A stretch of DNA of 64,000 nucleotides from Camarhynchus parvulus (GCF_901933205.1 NC_044582.1:19567820-19631819), one strand, 5' to 3'. Positions 1 through 13,029 are shown, counted from the stretch's first letter. Program-made: numbers and translations. Notes: generated from the letters alone by a model not told the origin.

Positions 1-610
1 TCCACTTTTTCAAAAAATGGACTGTGTTTCATACATAAATCATGTTGCCACTAAGAAAAATAATTTGCTTCTGAAGTGACATTTGTCAACTAAATGAATA
101 AGTACTTTGACATTTATAGAAACTGTGACGCTGCTAAAGCTATACAGTACTGCTTAATGTTATTTTCCTTTTATATAAAGAGAGTCACAATTTGAGCATA
201 AAAAATCCTCTTATTAGGCAGAGAATGTCAAGTCTCATTGCTAAATTTACTGTAGTGATTCAGCATGAACACAAGCATTGCCCTTTTGGCTTTCAGCAGC
301 TCTGCTCAAGTGCCCATTCATTACCCACATTAACTCCACTGCAGTGCCATCACCAGGGCCAGCCAAGGGAATTCCATCTGAGCCAGAGGTTCCTGCCAGC
401 ACGGATGCCAGCTCCCACAGGCAGTGCCAGCCAGCCCAGGGAGGCTGAGACCGAGCACAGCCCTGGGCACGCCTGGCAGAACACCTTGTGCTGTCCCCAG
501 AGTGCCCACCCTGCTGAGCCCAGCGTGCCCAGCTGTGCCCAGGCTGGCTGAGCCCAGCAGGAGCAGCCAGGTGAGGCAGCCCAGCTCAGGAGGTGGCACA
601 CCTGCGGGGC
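1..610. other. Unique intergenic sequence
   Basis: AT-rich for the first 250 bases, then moderately GC-rich. No conserved coding frame or RNA gene is recognised. Confidence 0.6.
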
Positions 611-905
611 CTGGAGCTCCTCCCTGCCCAGGAACCTGGACCAGGGAACTGCAGGGAACCCTCTAAGGATGCTGTGAAACTGCTCAGGGTCTGGAGCTCC
701 TCCTGCCCAGGACAGCATGGACCAGGGTCCCTGCAGGGCTCTCTCTCAGGATGCTGTGCAGCTCCTGGAGCTCCTCCTGCCCAGGAGCCTGACCCAGGGT
801 CCCTGCAGGGCTCTCTCTCAGGATCTGGAAGCCCTCCCTGCCCAGGGTCCCTGCAGGGAGCTCTCTCAGGATGCTGTGCAGCTCCTGGAGCCCCTCCCTG
901 CCCAG
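611..905 (+). repeat. Degenerate minisatellite, 48-72 bp period
   Basis: Recurring GTCCCTGCAGGGCTCTCTCT, CAGGATGCTGTGCAGCTCCT and GGAGCTCCTCCTGCCCAGGA modules. Copies begin near 640, 731, 803 and 851 with unequal lengths. Confidence 0.8.
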
Positions 906-3900
906 GACAGGCTGGGGGAGCTGGGCTGATCACAAGCACAGCCTGGAGCATCCACACAGCTCCCAAAGGCCAGAGACCCCGGGCAGGGCAGGGCAGGGGG
1001 GTCCTGAGGCTGCTGAGCTGGGGACAGCCAGGAGAGAGCAGATCCTGGTCTGGGAGGGACCAGAGCTGAGGCAGAAAGGATGACGAGTGGCATCATCCAC
1101 CAAAGAGAAAGCAAAGGATAAAGCCAGCCCTGGACCAGCAAACAGCCCAGGACAAGGTTTATCAGCAGATTCCTCCTAGCACAGCACAATCTCAGCTCTG
1201 GAGGACAGCCTGCAACTCAACACCACTCACAACCACAAACCTTTCCCTAAATGTTTAAACAAATTAGGAGCACACACAAACCAAGGCCCATTTAGAGACC
1301 AAAATCAAAGCAATCCATTTCTCCAGATGCTCTACTGGTTGCTCCAGCTGTAATGGCACTCTTATAAGGAACTGTAATAAAGAAGACAAAATGCTCATGC
1401 AATGCAGCAGGAACAGAGCCAAACAGCCATTAATATTGTTCTCCCAAAGAAAAATGGCTCACTGAATAGCCTGAAAGGACACCTGACATGCATCTCTCCC
1501 TTCTTCCACAAAATATAACCATACATAAAACTGATATGATTACTTGCTAAATCTAATAAGTTTCTTTTTCTTTGATGGTTGTTTGCTCCTTAATGTGCTT
1601 TAAATGCATAATAAAAATATAATGAAAAACATACATTTATTCTATGTGGCAGCTACTGCATATTCCATAAAAAAGTAATCTTATAAAGTTTAATTTTACA
1701 GTGTTTCTTAAATCTATTTCTACTTATTCACTATATGCTGAAGGTATCTGCGAAGGAATTTAATACTGAACATAACCCTTTTCTTCACTGGTATTAATGC
1801 CAAATTTTCTTTTTACAGTCATTGTCTCATCCCTTCTGTAAGCCTAGAAAAGGAAAAGCAAATGGATTTAATGTTTCCAAAGAGTCTCATTAAAATGTAA
1901 AGTCCAAATATCCACATAATTTTTTCCCTGATTGCTTTAGGGCTATTGTGGGATTTTTCCTGTCTGGGCATTTGTCTTCCATAACATTTTAATTTCCTTG
2001 AGAAAACTCTGGACTGAGCTTATCTCCTTGCCACTGGTGATATCAGAGCATCTGCTTTGCATTAAGGGAATGCAAATTTGAGCACAGCTGAATTAAAGAC
2101 CACTTGCTTTTCAGAAGGCATTTGTCAGGAGAAGCACCAGCAAATAAAAGCTATTGACAGGAAACCCTGTGCAAATCTTTAGGTTAAGGCACTCCAGAAA
2201 AACCTCGTGGGACAGTCTCCCTGGGTTCTACTGCCAAAAATCAGATCTGCAGCCAATAATCAATCTCTTTTGAAAATACTCCTACACTGCACACGCTTGG
2301 CTTTCATGCCCTGCCAGTCACCTAGAGCAAAGAAAGGCCAGCTCAGGGATGGTGGCAGGGAGGAGCTGCCCACCCAGCTCAGGTCATGGCCCTGCAAACA
2401 CCATCCCTGTGCTGGGGAGAGCTCGGGGTCCCTCTGGGATCACCCTGCATGAACTACCCCCAGGGCTCGAAGCTTTGCTGAGCCATGCCTTGAGTTCGCT
2501 CTCTGTTACTGATATTCTCACTATGCTGCTTCTGCCACGTGCTTCTCTCATATTTACCCTTAAATACAAAACACCAGAGCCGTTTGCTCATCCGAGCAAT
2601 ATTGACATGTTGAATTTGCTCAAACAACAAGGATCAATAGCACACAGAGCTCCAGAGACCTGCCAGGACATGGAAAAATATAATAAAGATCAAGGTGACA
2701 GCAGGTTTTAATTACATGAGAGGAGAGAAGAAGGTGTGTTCTGCAAGGTCTTTGCAATTTGAAACTATAATCAAAATGTCATCAGCCTGCCTCTCGTATT
2801 TGCAATCTCTTAGGAAAATGACTAAAACGGTATAACATTTTCAGATTAATTTTGATGCCTCCATCAGAAAGGCTGACATTTGGCTAATGTCAGACATCAC
2901 CTACACTGTCATTTGATTTCTCTCTTCCCCCTCGGGTGTCACTTCACTAATGACCTACAGGTGGTAATGAAACAGTGAGCAGACCAAAGACAGAGCTGTG
3001 GAAAATGAACAATATCTGCTCTGCCGTTCACGTGCTGCTCATGGAAACATTCACAAACTGTGCTGTTTGCCGAGCCACGTGACTCAGGTGTTTAACAACC
3101 ACGTGTAAGCAGCTCATCAGTTATCAAAATTGATAATGCATTCATTTGCTTCAGTACTTCAGGAATTCACATCAGAACACAAAATATCTGTGAGGAACAC
3201 AGGAACAACACACAAAGCCTCTCAAGCTCACAGCTACATCACAGTCCGCACTGCAGGAGCAGCTTTTGCCCTCCACTCACATGGAACATGGTGTAAATCA
3301 TGACCTTCCTGTGCTCAGCCTGCACCCTCCTGGCATGTCATTATCCCCTTTCCTTCCTTTAAATCTCCTGGGAGTCTGAGATCGAATAACATGCCAAAAA
3401 AACCAATAATTGCATTTTCTCTGTCTCCCTCCACAAAAAGCCCTGTGGCACCCAGCACCCATCACGACACAGGAGGAAGGGCTAACTCAGCACAATGCCA
3501 TGGCAATGCAAGAGCAAGGAATGATTTCAGCCCCTTGTGGGGAAAGCCCATGAAGCAGGCAGGTACTGGCACCTGGAGCTGGGACACAGAGCTGGAGGAG
3601 CCTGGGCGATGGAGAGGCAGGGTTGGGGTTTTTCCAGGAGGCTGGAATGCTGCAGCACTCTGGGATATTCCACACTGCACTACAGGCAGCTGCAAACACA
3701 GTCCTGCCCACCTGCTCCTTATCAGGCTTTTAAATTCACCACGTTTCTTGCCGTCAGTAAAGAAGATTATTGCACTACAATGTTAAAGCAAAATGTGGCT
3801 GCCTTATAACAATATGATCTTAAGCATTTTCCAATTACTTCTCCCTGGGGCCTTTCAAGCCCTGGGAATGAGAACTCTGATATCTATGACACTTTCCCAA

Positions 3901-4504
3901 GTCTTGATCTTTTTCTGAGGCTCTTCTACAGGCCAGGATAACAGCAGGAAAAAAATTGCTGCTTGCCAAGGTCTTCATTCACATCACACAGCAACTTGCC
4001 TTTGTCCTCGCATTTTCTAGGTGGGAGCAGAGATTAAACTTCCAAATTACTGATTCCTTCTTACAGAAGTCAGCCTGTGGAAAGATTTACCTTCCTTGTC
4101 CCTCTGGGTGTTACAAGAAAGCCCAAGTTGCTCTTACCTTCCAAAAGCCTTCCAGAGAAGTTAATTCAGGGGTTCTCTGAGTGCTCTGGCCCCTGCAGGT
4201 GTGATGCTACTGAGAGTGCTCTGGACCATCCAAGCACTTCATAAAGAAACACAAACAGAGCAGTACAGGTGACAGGAGAGCCTGGACTTGGCAGCTCTTA
4301 TTCCTCGTGCTCCCTCCAGCTTGTGTACAAACGCTGAGGAATTCATTAAAACCAGGCATTTTGTTTGGAATTTCTAGCAGCACTTCCTAAGTTCAAACAT
4401 CTGGGACATGCTTCTGTAGAGGCAGGGTTTGTCTTTTAGGATTTCCTCAATGTTTGTAGTTTTCTGTCATTCGAAGCCCTGGGCAGGGCAGGATGTGGCT
4501 GCAG
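906..4504. other. AT-rich intergenic DNA
   Basis: Mostly AT-rich, especially 1200-1900 and 2700-3230, with no tandem repeat and no exon I can support. The low repeat content and homeobox-like TAAT words would suit conserved noncoding elements, which cannot be judged from one sequence. Confidence 0.5.
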
Positions 4505-4932
4505 GGGCTGGGGACAGTGTGGGGATGTCCCTGTGTGTTTGGGGACAGTGTGGGGATGTCCCTTTGTGTCTGGGGACAGTGGGGGGATGTCCCTGTGTGT
4601 CTGGGGACAGTGTGGGGATGTCCCTGTGTGTCTGGGGGCTGGGGACAGTGTGGGGATGTCCCTTTGTGTCTGGGGACAGTGGGGGGATGTCCCTGTGTGT
4701 CTGGGGACAGTGGGGGGATGTCCCTGTGTGTCTGGGGACAGTGTGGGGATGTCCCTGTGTGTCTGGGGGCTGGGGACAGTGTGGGGATGTCCCTTTGTGT
4801 CTGGGGACAGTGGGGGGATGTCCCTTTGTGTCTGGGGACAGTGGGGGGATGTCCCTGTGTGTCTGGGGACAGTTGGGGATGTCCCTGTGTGTCTGGGGAC
4901 AGTGGGGGGATGTCCCTGTGTGTCTGGGGCTG
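4505..4932 (+). repeat. 31-bp minisatellite with 38-bp variant units
   Basis: About 13 units of GGGGACAGTGTGGGGATGTC plus CCTGTGTGTCT. The unit is 31 bp, with 38-bp versions carrying an extra GGGGGCT at about 4635 and 4765. CCTTTGTG and CCTGTGTG variants alternate. G-runs lie on the + strand. Confidence 0.95.
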
Positions 4933-5261
4933 TCCCCACCCTGTGTGATGGGAGCAGGGTCCTGCTCCTGGGGACACGAGCCCTGCCCTGCTGGCTCCAA
5001 AGGTACAGAGGAAAAGGAGCACAGCCCTTAGCTCCTCTTTCTAGTCATGAGAACATTTTTTTTACATAGGGAAACCTTTTCACAGAAAGAAAAAAAAAAA
5101 CAGTAAAAAAATCTCAATATTTTTTCTTGAGTCAGGAAACCTGCAGTAGATAAAGGAACCAGGCATGTTCTTCACCTGTCAAGAGGAGAAAGGAAATTCC
5201 CTTCACGATGCCCACCGGGCTTGCTGCATGGACGTCATTACCATGGCAGATTCCTGGTTCC

Positions 5262-5292
<31 letters not shown>

Positions 5293-7334
5293 TCTGCTTC
5301 TCCCAGCAGAGTCCCCAGCATTATTGCTCCTGTAATTGCAATAGAGTGGGGACTTGATCTTTAATATTGAGGTGAAAGAAGCTTATATTTTAAAAATTAA
5401 ATGTTGTAGTTGGAGCAAACAGAAAGTCTTCTGGGGAAGGGATAATGTCTGATGAAAGGTCTGCATGCATGATGCATAAAGGCCACCCCTGCACTCCTGG
5501 CTCCTCTCTCCAGAAGAAGCTCTCAGCCTGCTCTCCCTGGCTGCGTGTGCATTCCCAGCCCTCAGGGTCACAGTCTCTGCCCACGGAGTCCTTTCCGCAG
5601 GAAGAGCAAACCCTCCAGGAGAGGGGAGTTGTGTGACTGAATATCTACAATGGAATTGAGCTGGGACAGCACCAGTCAGCCTGTGTGGAGCACGGGCTGG
5701 GGCTGAGCTGGGCAGGGAGAGCAGGGCTCAGGGGTGGCTGGGGTCAAACAGGGCTCAGAACAGGCAGGGGCTGCTACCTGAGCCTTGCTTCGTGGATCTT
5801 TGGGTATCCAAATCTCACTGCCGTCAGTAAAAGCTTCCCCGTGCTCAGGTGTCCCTCACTGGGCAGCCTTGGGTACAGTCACAGCTCAGGTGTCCCTGTT
5901 AAACCCTGTTAAACCCTCCCTGAGCTGTGCCCCATCCCTGTTTGCCAGCAGATCCCTTACCCCAGAGCACTGGATAAAACCTGAGACCAAAGATCACCAT
6001 ATGCTTTGGTAACCACCAGGATTTCAGCAGAACTGAGCAGAGTTTAATCCTTTAGGTGATCCCAGTAGGAACTGGGCTGTGTTATGTTCTGCTGCTGCTG
6101 TGGTGCTCCCTCTGAGTTCAGGCTTTGATTCTGCAGCTGTTGCTGCTGTGGTTTGCAGGAACAAGAGTGGAAATGCCTCCCAGGAGAGGCCTCTGGCAAA
6201 GCCCCTGCAGCAGAACAAGGTGTCTGAGCCCTGACAACACAGAGGAGGAGGATGTGCTGCTCCCCAGGGCAGTGCTGGGCGATTCACAGGCTGTGAGATG
6301 CAAAAGGACACGAGGAAGATGACTTTCATTTTGCCTCAAAGGCAGCAGCGGCAGCACAGGCACCTCCATTGAAGCAGCTCCTGCCCTCAGCGCATTCCCT
6401 GCATGGCCTCGGGCACATTAAAAGCAGCCAGGGAGGGAAAAGGGCCAGGAAAGCCAAATTCATTGGGTTTGCTGTCTGCAGGGATCCAGCGGTGCTGCCT
6501 GAGCTGCCAGCAGCAATCTGGGCAATTGTGCAGCTGACGGGGATGGTGTCACTGCAGGGCACACGCTGCCAGCCCCAGCCGGCTCTGCTGCCCATCCACA
6601 TGATGGGAACTGCTTTGCAAACACAGGGCTCACCTGGGCTCCAGGGACACTCTCAGCCAGGTGCTGCCGGGTTTGTGGCTGCTTTTCAGGGCTGTGAATC
6701 GTTCAGGCAGCATGGAGGGATTTGCACCCACCTTAACTGTGCCTTCTGTGAGGCACCAGCAGTAAAATAGGCAGAAACAGAAACTTGGCAGCTCTAGGGA
6801 ACTTTGCCAGCCTTTTCTTCGTTATTTTCATTTTCTGCCAGTTTTGCTTACATAATTCCTATTCTGTCCTGCTTCTCAGCATCAAGCTCCCTTTCCTCCC
6901 CCTGCCATCCCTTCCTAGACAGCTCTGTGCCTCTCATCCTCCATCTCCTTTCATGCACCCTGTGACTGGCAGCACAGAGCACTCTGCGGGTTCCCCTCAA
7001 AGGCTTGAGAGAGTTCTGTGCTTCTGGCACAACTTTGTGTTCTCCTGCCTTTGTGTTACCCAAAAGAGCTGGGAGGTTCAGCTTGCAGCTTCCCAGGAAG
7101 CATCGAGCAGTGTCAAACACCTGAGCTTTGAGCACCTCACACCACAGGGACAAACCAATTTATATGAACATTTCTGTTCCTGGGGCTGTGTGAACAGGGA
7201 CTGAGCAGGGCTGGGGGCTGTCCTCTGCTGCCACTCATCAGGTCACCAAATCTCTTCAGGTTCACTCAGATGATGAGGCCTTGTCAAGGCTATGTAGCCT
7301 TGTAACACTTACCTGGAATTCCCAGGTGTGCCAC
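4933..7334. other. Unique intergenic sequence
   Basis: Apart from the CAGA tract I see no gene, RNA or transposon here. Open frames are short and lack recognisable domains. Confidence 0.5.
5261..5292 (+). repeat. (CAGA)n microsatellite
   Basis: Eight CAGA units. Confidence 0.95.
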
Positions 7335-8043
7335 AGAACCCGGGACAGTGTTTGTGACCAGAACCTGGCACAGTGATTGTGACCAGAACCTGGCACAGTG
7401 TTTGTGACCAGAACCTGGCACAGTGATTGTGATCAGAACCTGGCACAGTGATTGTGACCAGAACCTGGCACAGTGTTTGTGACCAGAACCTGGAACTGTT
7501 TGTGACCAGAACCCTGAAACTGTTTGTGACCAGAACCTGGCACAGTGTTTGTGACCAGAACCTAGAACAGTGTTTGTGATCAGAACCTGGAACTGTTTGT
7601 GACCAGAACCCTGAAACTGTTTGTGACCAGAACCTGGCACAGTGTTTGTGACCAGAACCCTGGAACTGTTTGTGATCAGAACCTGGCACAGTGTTTGTGA
7701 TCAGAACCTGGAACTGTTTGTGACCAGAACCTAGAACAGTGTTTGTGATCAGAACCCAGCACAGTGTTTGTGACCAGAACCCGGCACAGTGTTTGTGACC
7801 AGAACCTAGAACAGTGTTTGTGATCAGAACCTGGAACTGTTTGTGATCAGAACCTAGAACAGTGTTTGTGATCAGAACCTGGAACTGTTTGTGACCAGAA
7901 CCTGGGACAGTGATTGTGATCAGAACCTGGGACAGTGTTTGTGACCAGAACCTGGAACTGTTTGTGACCAGAACCCTGAAACTGTTTGTGACCAGAACCT
8001 GGCACAGTGTTTGTGACCAGAACCCTGGAGCTGTTTGTGACCA
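7335..8043 (+). repeat. 25-bp minisatellite, about 28 units
   Basis: The unit is CAGTGTTTGTGACCAGAACC plus TGGCA (25 bp). Shorter AACTGTTTGTGACCAGAACC units and GTGATC/GTGACC variants are mixed in mosaic blocks such as CCTAGAACAGTG. Confidence 0.95.
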
Positions 8044-8852
8044 GGCTGTGTGTCCAGCACAGCCTCATTCCCTGTGTGCCAGGCAGATATCTGGGCAGGT
8101 CTGAACTTGGTCTCCACAAGAGGTGCTGAGAAAAATGATCATAATTCATTTCTCTTTTCTTTTCAAAGGACCAAAAGTAACCAAAGGGCTTGGTTCAGCT
8201 CTGGGGGGCAAATCAGTCCAGTGGCTTTAGGGGAGAGCAGACCTGGAATGGGATTGTTAAAGTGCCCTGAACCAGCTGTTATTTTGTTTTGGCTCCAAAA
8301 GCCTCTGCAGAGCATTATCTGCAAGGTCCCCGGGGATGCTGAGAGTGAGAGATACCGAACAAGCCCCGACATTCATTACCCTGCTGCTGCCAGGGCAACT
8401 TCTGATGTCTCCCGTTAGCATTATGGCTTTTAACCGAGGATTTACATTTAAAAACAAATGGGTTCGCTTTCAGTGCTGGGAAATACAGAGCAATAACGGG
8501 GCTGAGAGGCGGCTCTGAGTGTCAGAGCAGCCAGGCCGGCTCTGAGCTGCTGCCCCGGCTCTGCCCATGGGCAGGGATGCTTTGTGCAGCTCAGCCCGGC
8601 CCTTCCAGCCAGGGGGTGTCCCCGACCCCTCCAGCCACTGATGGGGCTTTGTTCAGAAATACTCCATTCACCCGGGGTTTCATCACTGGCCCTGCCGCTT
8701 CTCGGGGTTTAAAACTGTTTGTCAGTGAGCCCTAAAGGCACTCGGCAGTGCAGCAACAGGCAAATATCTGAAACTCCTTTACAGCATCCTCGGCCCATTA
8801 CACACCGGGAGTATTCCCGCAGATCCAGCCTATTTCCGAACTCTGAAGATGC
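8044..8852. other. Unique sequence between two minisatellites
   Basis: No gene seen. The last 350 bases become GC-rich towards the CpG-dense array. Confidence 0.5.
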
Positions 8853-9246
8853 CTTGAAATCGGCGTTCCTGCCCTGAAATCCGCGTTTCTGCCCTGAAAT
8901 CGGCATTTCTGCCCTGAAATCCGCATTTCTGCCCTGAAATCGGCGTTTCTGCCCTGAAATCGGCGTTCCTGCCCTGAAATCGGCGTTGCTGCCCTGAAAT
9001 CGGCGTTCCTGCCCTGAAATCGGCGTTTCTGCCCTGAAATCGGCGTTGCTGCCCTGAAATCGGCGTTCCTGCCCTGAAATCGGCGTTTCTGCCCTGAAAT
9101 CCGCGTTTCTGCCCTGAAATCGGCGTTTCTGCCCTATCCGCGTTGCCCCTGAAATCGGCGTTCCTGCCCTGAAATCGGCGTTCCGCCCTGAAATCTGCGT
9201 TTCTGCCCTGAAATCGGCGTTCCTGCCCTGAAATCGGCGTTGCTGC
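8853..9246 (+). repeat. 20-bp CpG-dense minisatellite, about 19 units
   Basis: The unit GCCCTGAAATCGGCGTTCCT repeats with an exact 20-bp period until about 9130, where some units are truncated. TTCCT, TTTCT and TTGCT variants alternate. Each unit has two CpGs. Confidence 0.97.
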
Positions 9247-9530
9247 CGGTGCGGGCGGTCGGTGGCGCTGGCAGCGGTCGGAGCGAGCGAAGGTTTTGTC
9301 ACAGTGCCACCCGGTGGGGTCTGCGGGGCTCGGTGTGCCGGGACAGGCGGGGACAGCGACGGGACAGGGTGGGGATGGCACTGGGGACGGGCTGGGGACA
9401 GGGTGGGGACGGGGTGGGGACAGCGATGGGGACACGGCACCGCCGCTCTCCGGACGGGCGGGGACCCGGCCGGGACCGGGACCGGCTCGGGAGCACCGGG
9501 AATTCCAGCCCCGCCCTGCAGGCAAGGAGC
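9247..9530. other. CpG-rich block next to the 20-bp array
   Basis: Contains CGGTCGGAGCGAGCGAAGG and a GGGGACAGGGTGGGGACGGG tandem run (9340-9440). Base composition is CpG-island-like, but there are no CCAAT or TATA boxes and no consensus donor that would make a promoter call safe. Confidence 0.4.
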
Positions 9531-10654
9531 AACGGAGACATCGGAGGGATTTGGGCTCTGCAGGGCTCCCTCAGTGTTAGCACGGCAAAAATGCTCCTCA
9601 TTGCAAAGGAGGCACGATGGTAGCACGGGGAATATTGGGGAAATTCGGCCCAGCAGGTGCAGGAGAGAGAGAGAAATAACGCACAGAGCACCCACGGGCA
9701 TTCACAGCTCAGCTGGGATCTCTGGTTAACATACAGCATTTCCTGCACTGCCCTGGGATTGAGTGATTTTCTCAGTTTCTTTCAGTGATACCTTCAGTTT
9801 CTTCTGCCACACAAAATAAAAGGGAAATTCTCATCTCAAATGCAGGTTAAGAGACAAGAATTTCTTGCACACCCCTCCTAGGAACTGCCTGGAAAACTGT
9901 GCTTTGGTGCTAAAGGTCTGTGTGAACCTGCATGTTCCAGAGGAGCAATAGAGATATTTAACTCAGGCAATTTAGTTAAAAATTCTGAGTATCTCTGTGC
10001 TAGAAGTGTTTGTGTGCTATAAGAGGAGGTAAGTGGTAAGTACGGAAAAAAACCAAACAAAAAACAAAACTCTAATTGTACAAAGATTTTAAGATATTTC
10101 AGTGTTTAAAATCCTGCATTTTGTGTCTGTGCAAGGAGCAGGGCCGTGTTGTGAGCAGCCACACAAGGAGGTGAAACACCTCAGCCCACAGGCTGTAAAT
10201 CAACCCCTAATTGTGGCTGAGACTATGGAGGGAGTTTATGTAGAGATTAGTTGAGGTTTAATTCTCTGGGAGTTCTCTCATTGATTTAAAAAGGACTCAG
10301 GTCATTGCTCCAGGGTTTCCTCCGTGAAACATCCGTGATCACAGCTGGATAAAGAATAAAAAATTAATTTAGATAATGCCTAAGAGGAGGCCTTGAAATG
10401 TGAGCAGCAAATAAGAACCAACACAGTCTGTCCTCAAGGTCCCCATTATTAGCATTTAACATGTAGTGAGAATAAATAAATACAAATGTGACATAAACAG
10501 GTCCTGCCTGTGAGGGGCTGCAGTGTGACAGGGAGAGCAATAACGAATACAAAGCCAAAATCCTCGTTCAGCTGTGCTGGGCCTTGGCTCAGGGCCATTC
10601 CAGAGCCTGGGGAGGCAGAGAGCATCCTCAGGGACCTCCTGCTCTGTGACAGCC
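9531..10654. other. AT-rich intergenic DNA
   Basis: Unique and AT-rich, with an A/C-rich patch at 10046-10072. No gene seen. Confidence 0.5.
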
Positions 10655-11170
10655 ATTCCCAAACCCAAACCCCCCAAACCCCAAACCCCAAACCCCAAAC
10701 CCCAAATCCCAAACCCCAAATCCCAAACCTCAAACCCCAAACCCCAAATCCCAAACCCCAAATCCCAAACCCCAAACCCCAAACCCCAAACCCCAAGCCC
10801 CAAAACCCCAAACCCCAAACCCCAAACCCCCAAATCCCAAACCCCAAACCCCAAACCCCAAACCCCAAACCCCAAACCCCAAACCCCAAACCCCAAACCC
10901 CCAAATCCCAAACCCCAAATCCCAAAACCCCAAACCCCAAAACCCCAAACCCCAAACCCCAATCCCACCCCCAATCCCAAACCCCAAACCCCAAACCCCC
11001 CCAACCCCAAACCCCCCCAACCCCAAACCCCAAACCCCCAAACCCCAAGCCCCAAATCCCAAACCCCAAACCCCAAATCCCAAACCTCAAACCCCAAACC
11101 CCAAACCCCAAACCCCAAACCTCAAACCCCAAACCCCAAACCCCAAATCCCAAACCCCAAACCCCAAATC
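10655..11170 (-). repeat. (TTTGGGG)n telomere-like heptamer array
   Basis: About 515 bp of CCCCAAA on the + strand, with interspersed CCCAAAT, CCCAAAA and CCTCAAA units. The minus strand is TTTGGGG, a dense G-quadruplex pattern. It resembles ciliate telomeric repeats but is not the vertebrate TTAGGG. It is stop-free in all frames, so the Pro/Lys/Asn-rich and Gly/Phe-rich frames here are artefacts. Confidence 0.97.
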
Positions 11171-13029
11171 CTGCCCGCGGTGTGAGGGCCGAGCCCGAGC
11201 CCGAGCCCAGCAGCAGGAGCAGCCTCTCACCTCCCTCCTGCCCCCTGATGTGTCTCACAGCGCTCAGAACTGCTCAGGGAGAGAATGGCTGTTGTCCAGG
11301 GTAAATTATTAATGGATAAATTCAATAGAGTTTAATAAAAGATCAGATTAACCCTGCTCAGGTGTTCCAAACACAGCTGCCATCTCCCCACGAGTCTGTC
11401 TGGCTCTCTATCCCCCTGTGGGGTCTGTAGTTACAAACCTGAACAACCCCCCGCTGTGCTCCTGCCTGGACACCGGTGCCTGAGGCAGCCGCAGCTTTGG
11501 GGCCAGCCCTGCTTGGCTCTGCCCCTGCGTTTACACCGGGACGCTTGTCTAGGAGCGGGACGCTGCAGGCTGCAGCATCAGGGCGGCATTCCTGTGCCTG
11601 AATGAGGCGACACAGAGATGTTACCGCTCAGACTATTAATTTGCAGCGGAAGGGCAAAAAAGCCACAAATCCCAGAATGGCTGATGCACATTTTGTTACC
11701 TTTCCATGTGGCAGATAATAACAGGAGTAAATGTGCTTGCTGCTCATAGAAACCTAGGTAAAATTTCAGTGTCAGTATCCTCCCTTCATCCCATCATTTC
11801 TTCCTTCCTTCCCTTAGATGTTTCAAGCTCTTAATTTGTTCAGCAACTAGGAAAACATTTGTGAAGCCCATTTAATACTCGCAGATGTTAAGTGGTGGCA
11901 GAACAGCTTCCCTCCCCTTTCCCAGCAGAGCCTGGGGCTCCCTCTGTCGCTGGCACTGCCCGGGGCTGCTCACCTGCCCCTGCACAGCCCACCGCAGCCC
12001 AGGCCCCTCCTGGAGCAGCACTTTTCCCTCCTCCGGGCAGCTCCAGCTCTGCCTTGCATGGGCCACTCTGCTGAGAAGCTTTCCCTTCCCACATATTTCA
12101 TGTTTCGCTGCAAAATCCAAAATTAACTTCTAATTCCAGAGACAAGGGGTTTTTTAATAACTCCATGTTCTTGATCAGGGATTATCGATTCTGATTTTGA
12201 ACCAAAAAAAAACGTGAAGAAGGTTCAATACAGAAGCTGCTCATTAACTCTGTGTTTAACACAGAGAGGGCAACGTCTCTGACAGCACAGCTTAGAACAT
12301 CAATGCCAGCAAGTTTTAATGAGAAATCAGAGATAAAGTTTAAAAGCATTTAACTGTGAGTCTGCTAAGAGATAACGTGTAGGCCAGAATGTTCCTGGGG
12401 AACAGAGGGAGGAGGAGGAGCCTTCCCTGGCTGCATCTGGGATGGATTTGTCCAAGGGGATCCTGCAGGAGCTGCCCAGAGCTGGGGCCTCGTGCTGGAC
12501 ACAGCAACAGCACCAGAGTCACACAGGGAGAGAGGGAAACCCTCGCAGAGAGCCAGACATGGAGCCCCAACATCTTCAGCTGTTTTCACTCTTGCTCAGG
12601 GGTGTTTGATGCCCAGTGCTCATGAATATTTAGCAATTTACTTGGACATTCTTTTGTGAATCAATTTTAACCTAGTGGGGAATATTTTCATAAACCCTAT
12701 TTCAGATTGCAGATGTGAGTGCTCATGCTGGAAGCCTCATTAGAAGCATTACCAGTAATATGCCATTAATGTGTCCAACAAAAAGAAATTAATTCTGAAG
12801 ATGAACTACAAATGAACTTCAGATCAAGAATTTTCTGCCAGAATTACTTTGTGATGAGCTGAACAGTGAATACTGGCAATTTGTGACAAGAAAACGAGGC
12901 AGGATGTATTGAATAAATTTCTCGTGGGTTTGCTGTAGGGGTGGTCGAGGTGTTGCTGGGCTGAGGCTGGAGCTGGGCTCTGCACAGGAATAAACTCCCT
13001 GCCTTCATATCCCCACCTGGCATTTCCAG
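11171..13029. other. Intergenic DNA, AT-rich in parts
   Basis: AT-rich at 11630-11880 and 12130-12900, GC-richer at 11890-12070 and 12390-12600. No exon or RNA gene is recognised. Confidence 0.5.

Noticed and set aside
8853..9246. CRISPR-like regular 20-bp repeats
   Set aside because: Units are contiguous with no unique spacers, in a vertebrate context; it is a minisatellite. The same applies to the 20-bp array at 63.5 kb and the 27-bp array at 61.2 kb.
9240..9330. Minus-strand frame with C-D-K-T-F-A-R-S-D-R-C-Q-R-H, reminiscent of a C2H2 zinc finger
   Set aside because: Only part of the ligand pattern is present, there is a single copy, and it sits in a frame made by repeats; judged a chance match.
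10449..11304. Gly/Phe/Trp-rich and Pro/Lys/Asn-rich open frames
   Set aside because: Artefact of the heptamer array; all frames are open there.
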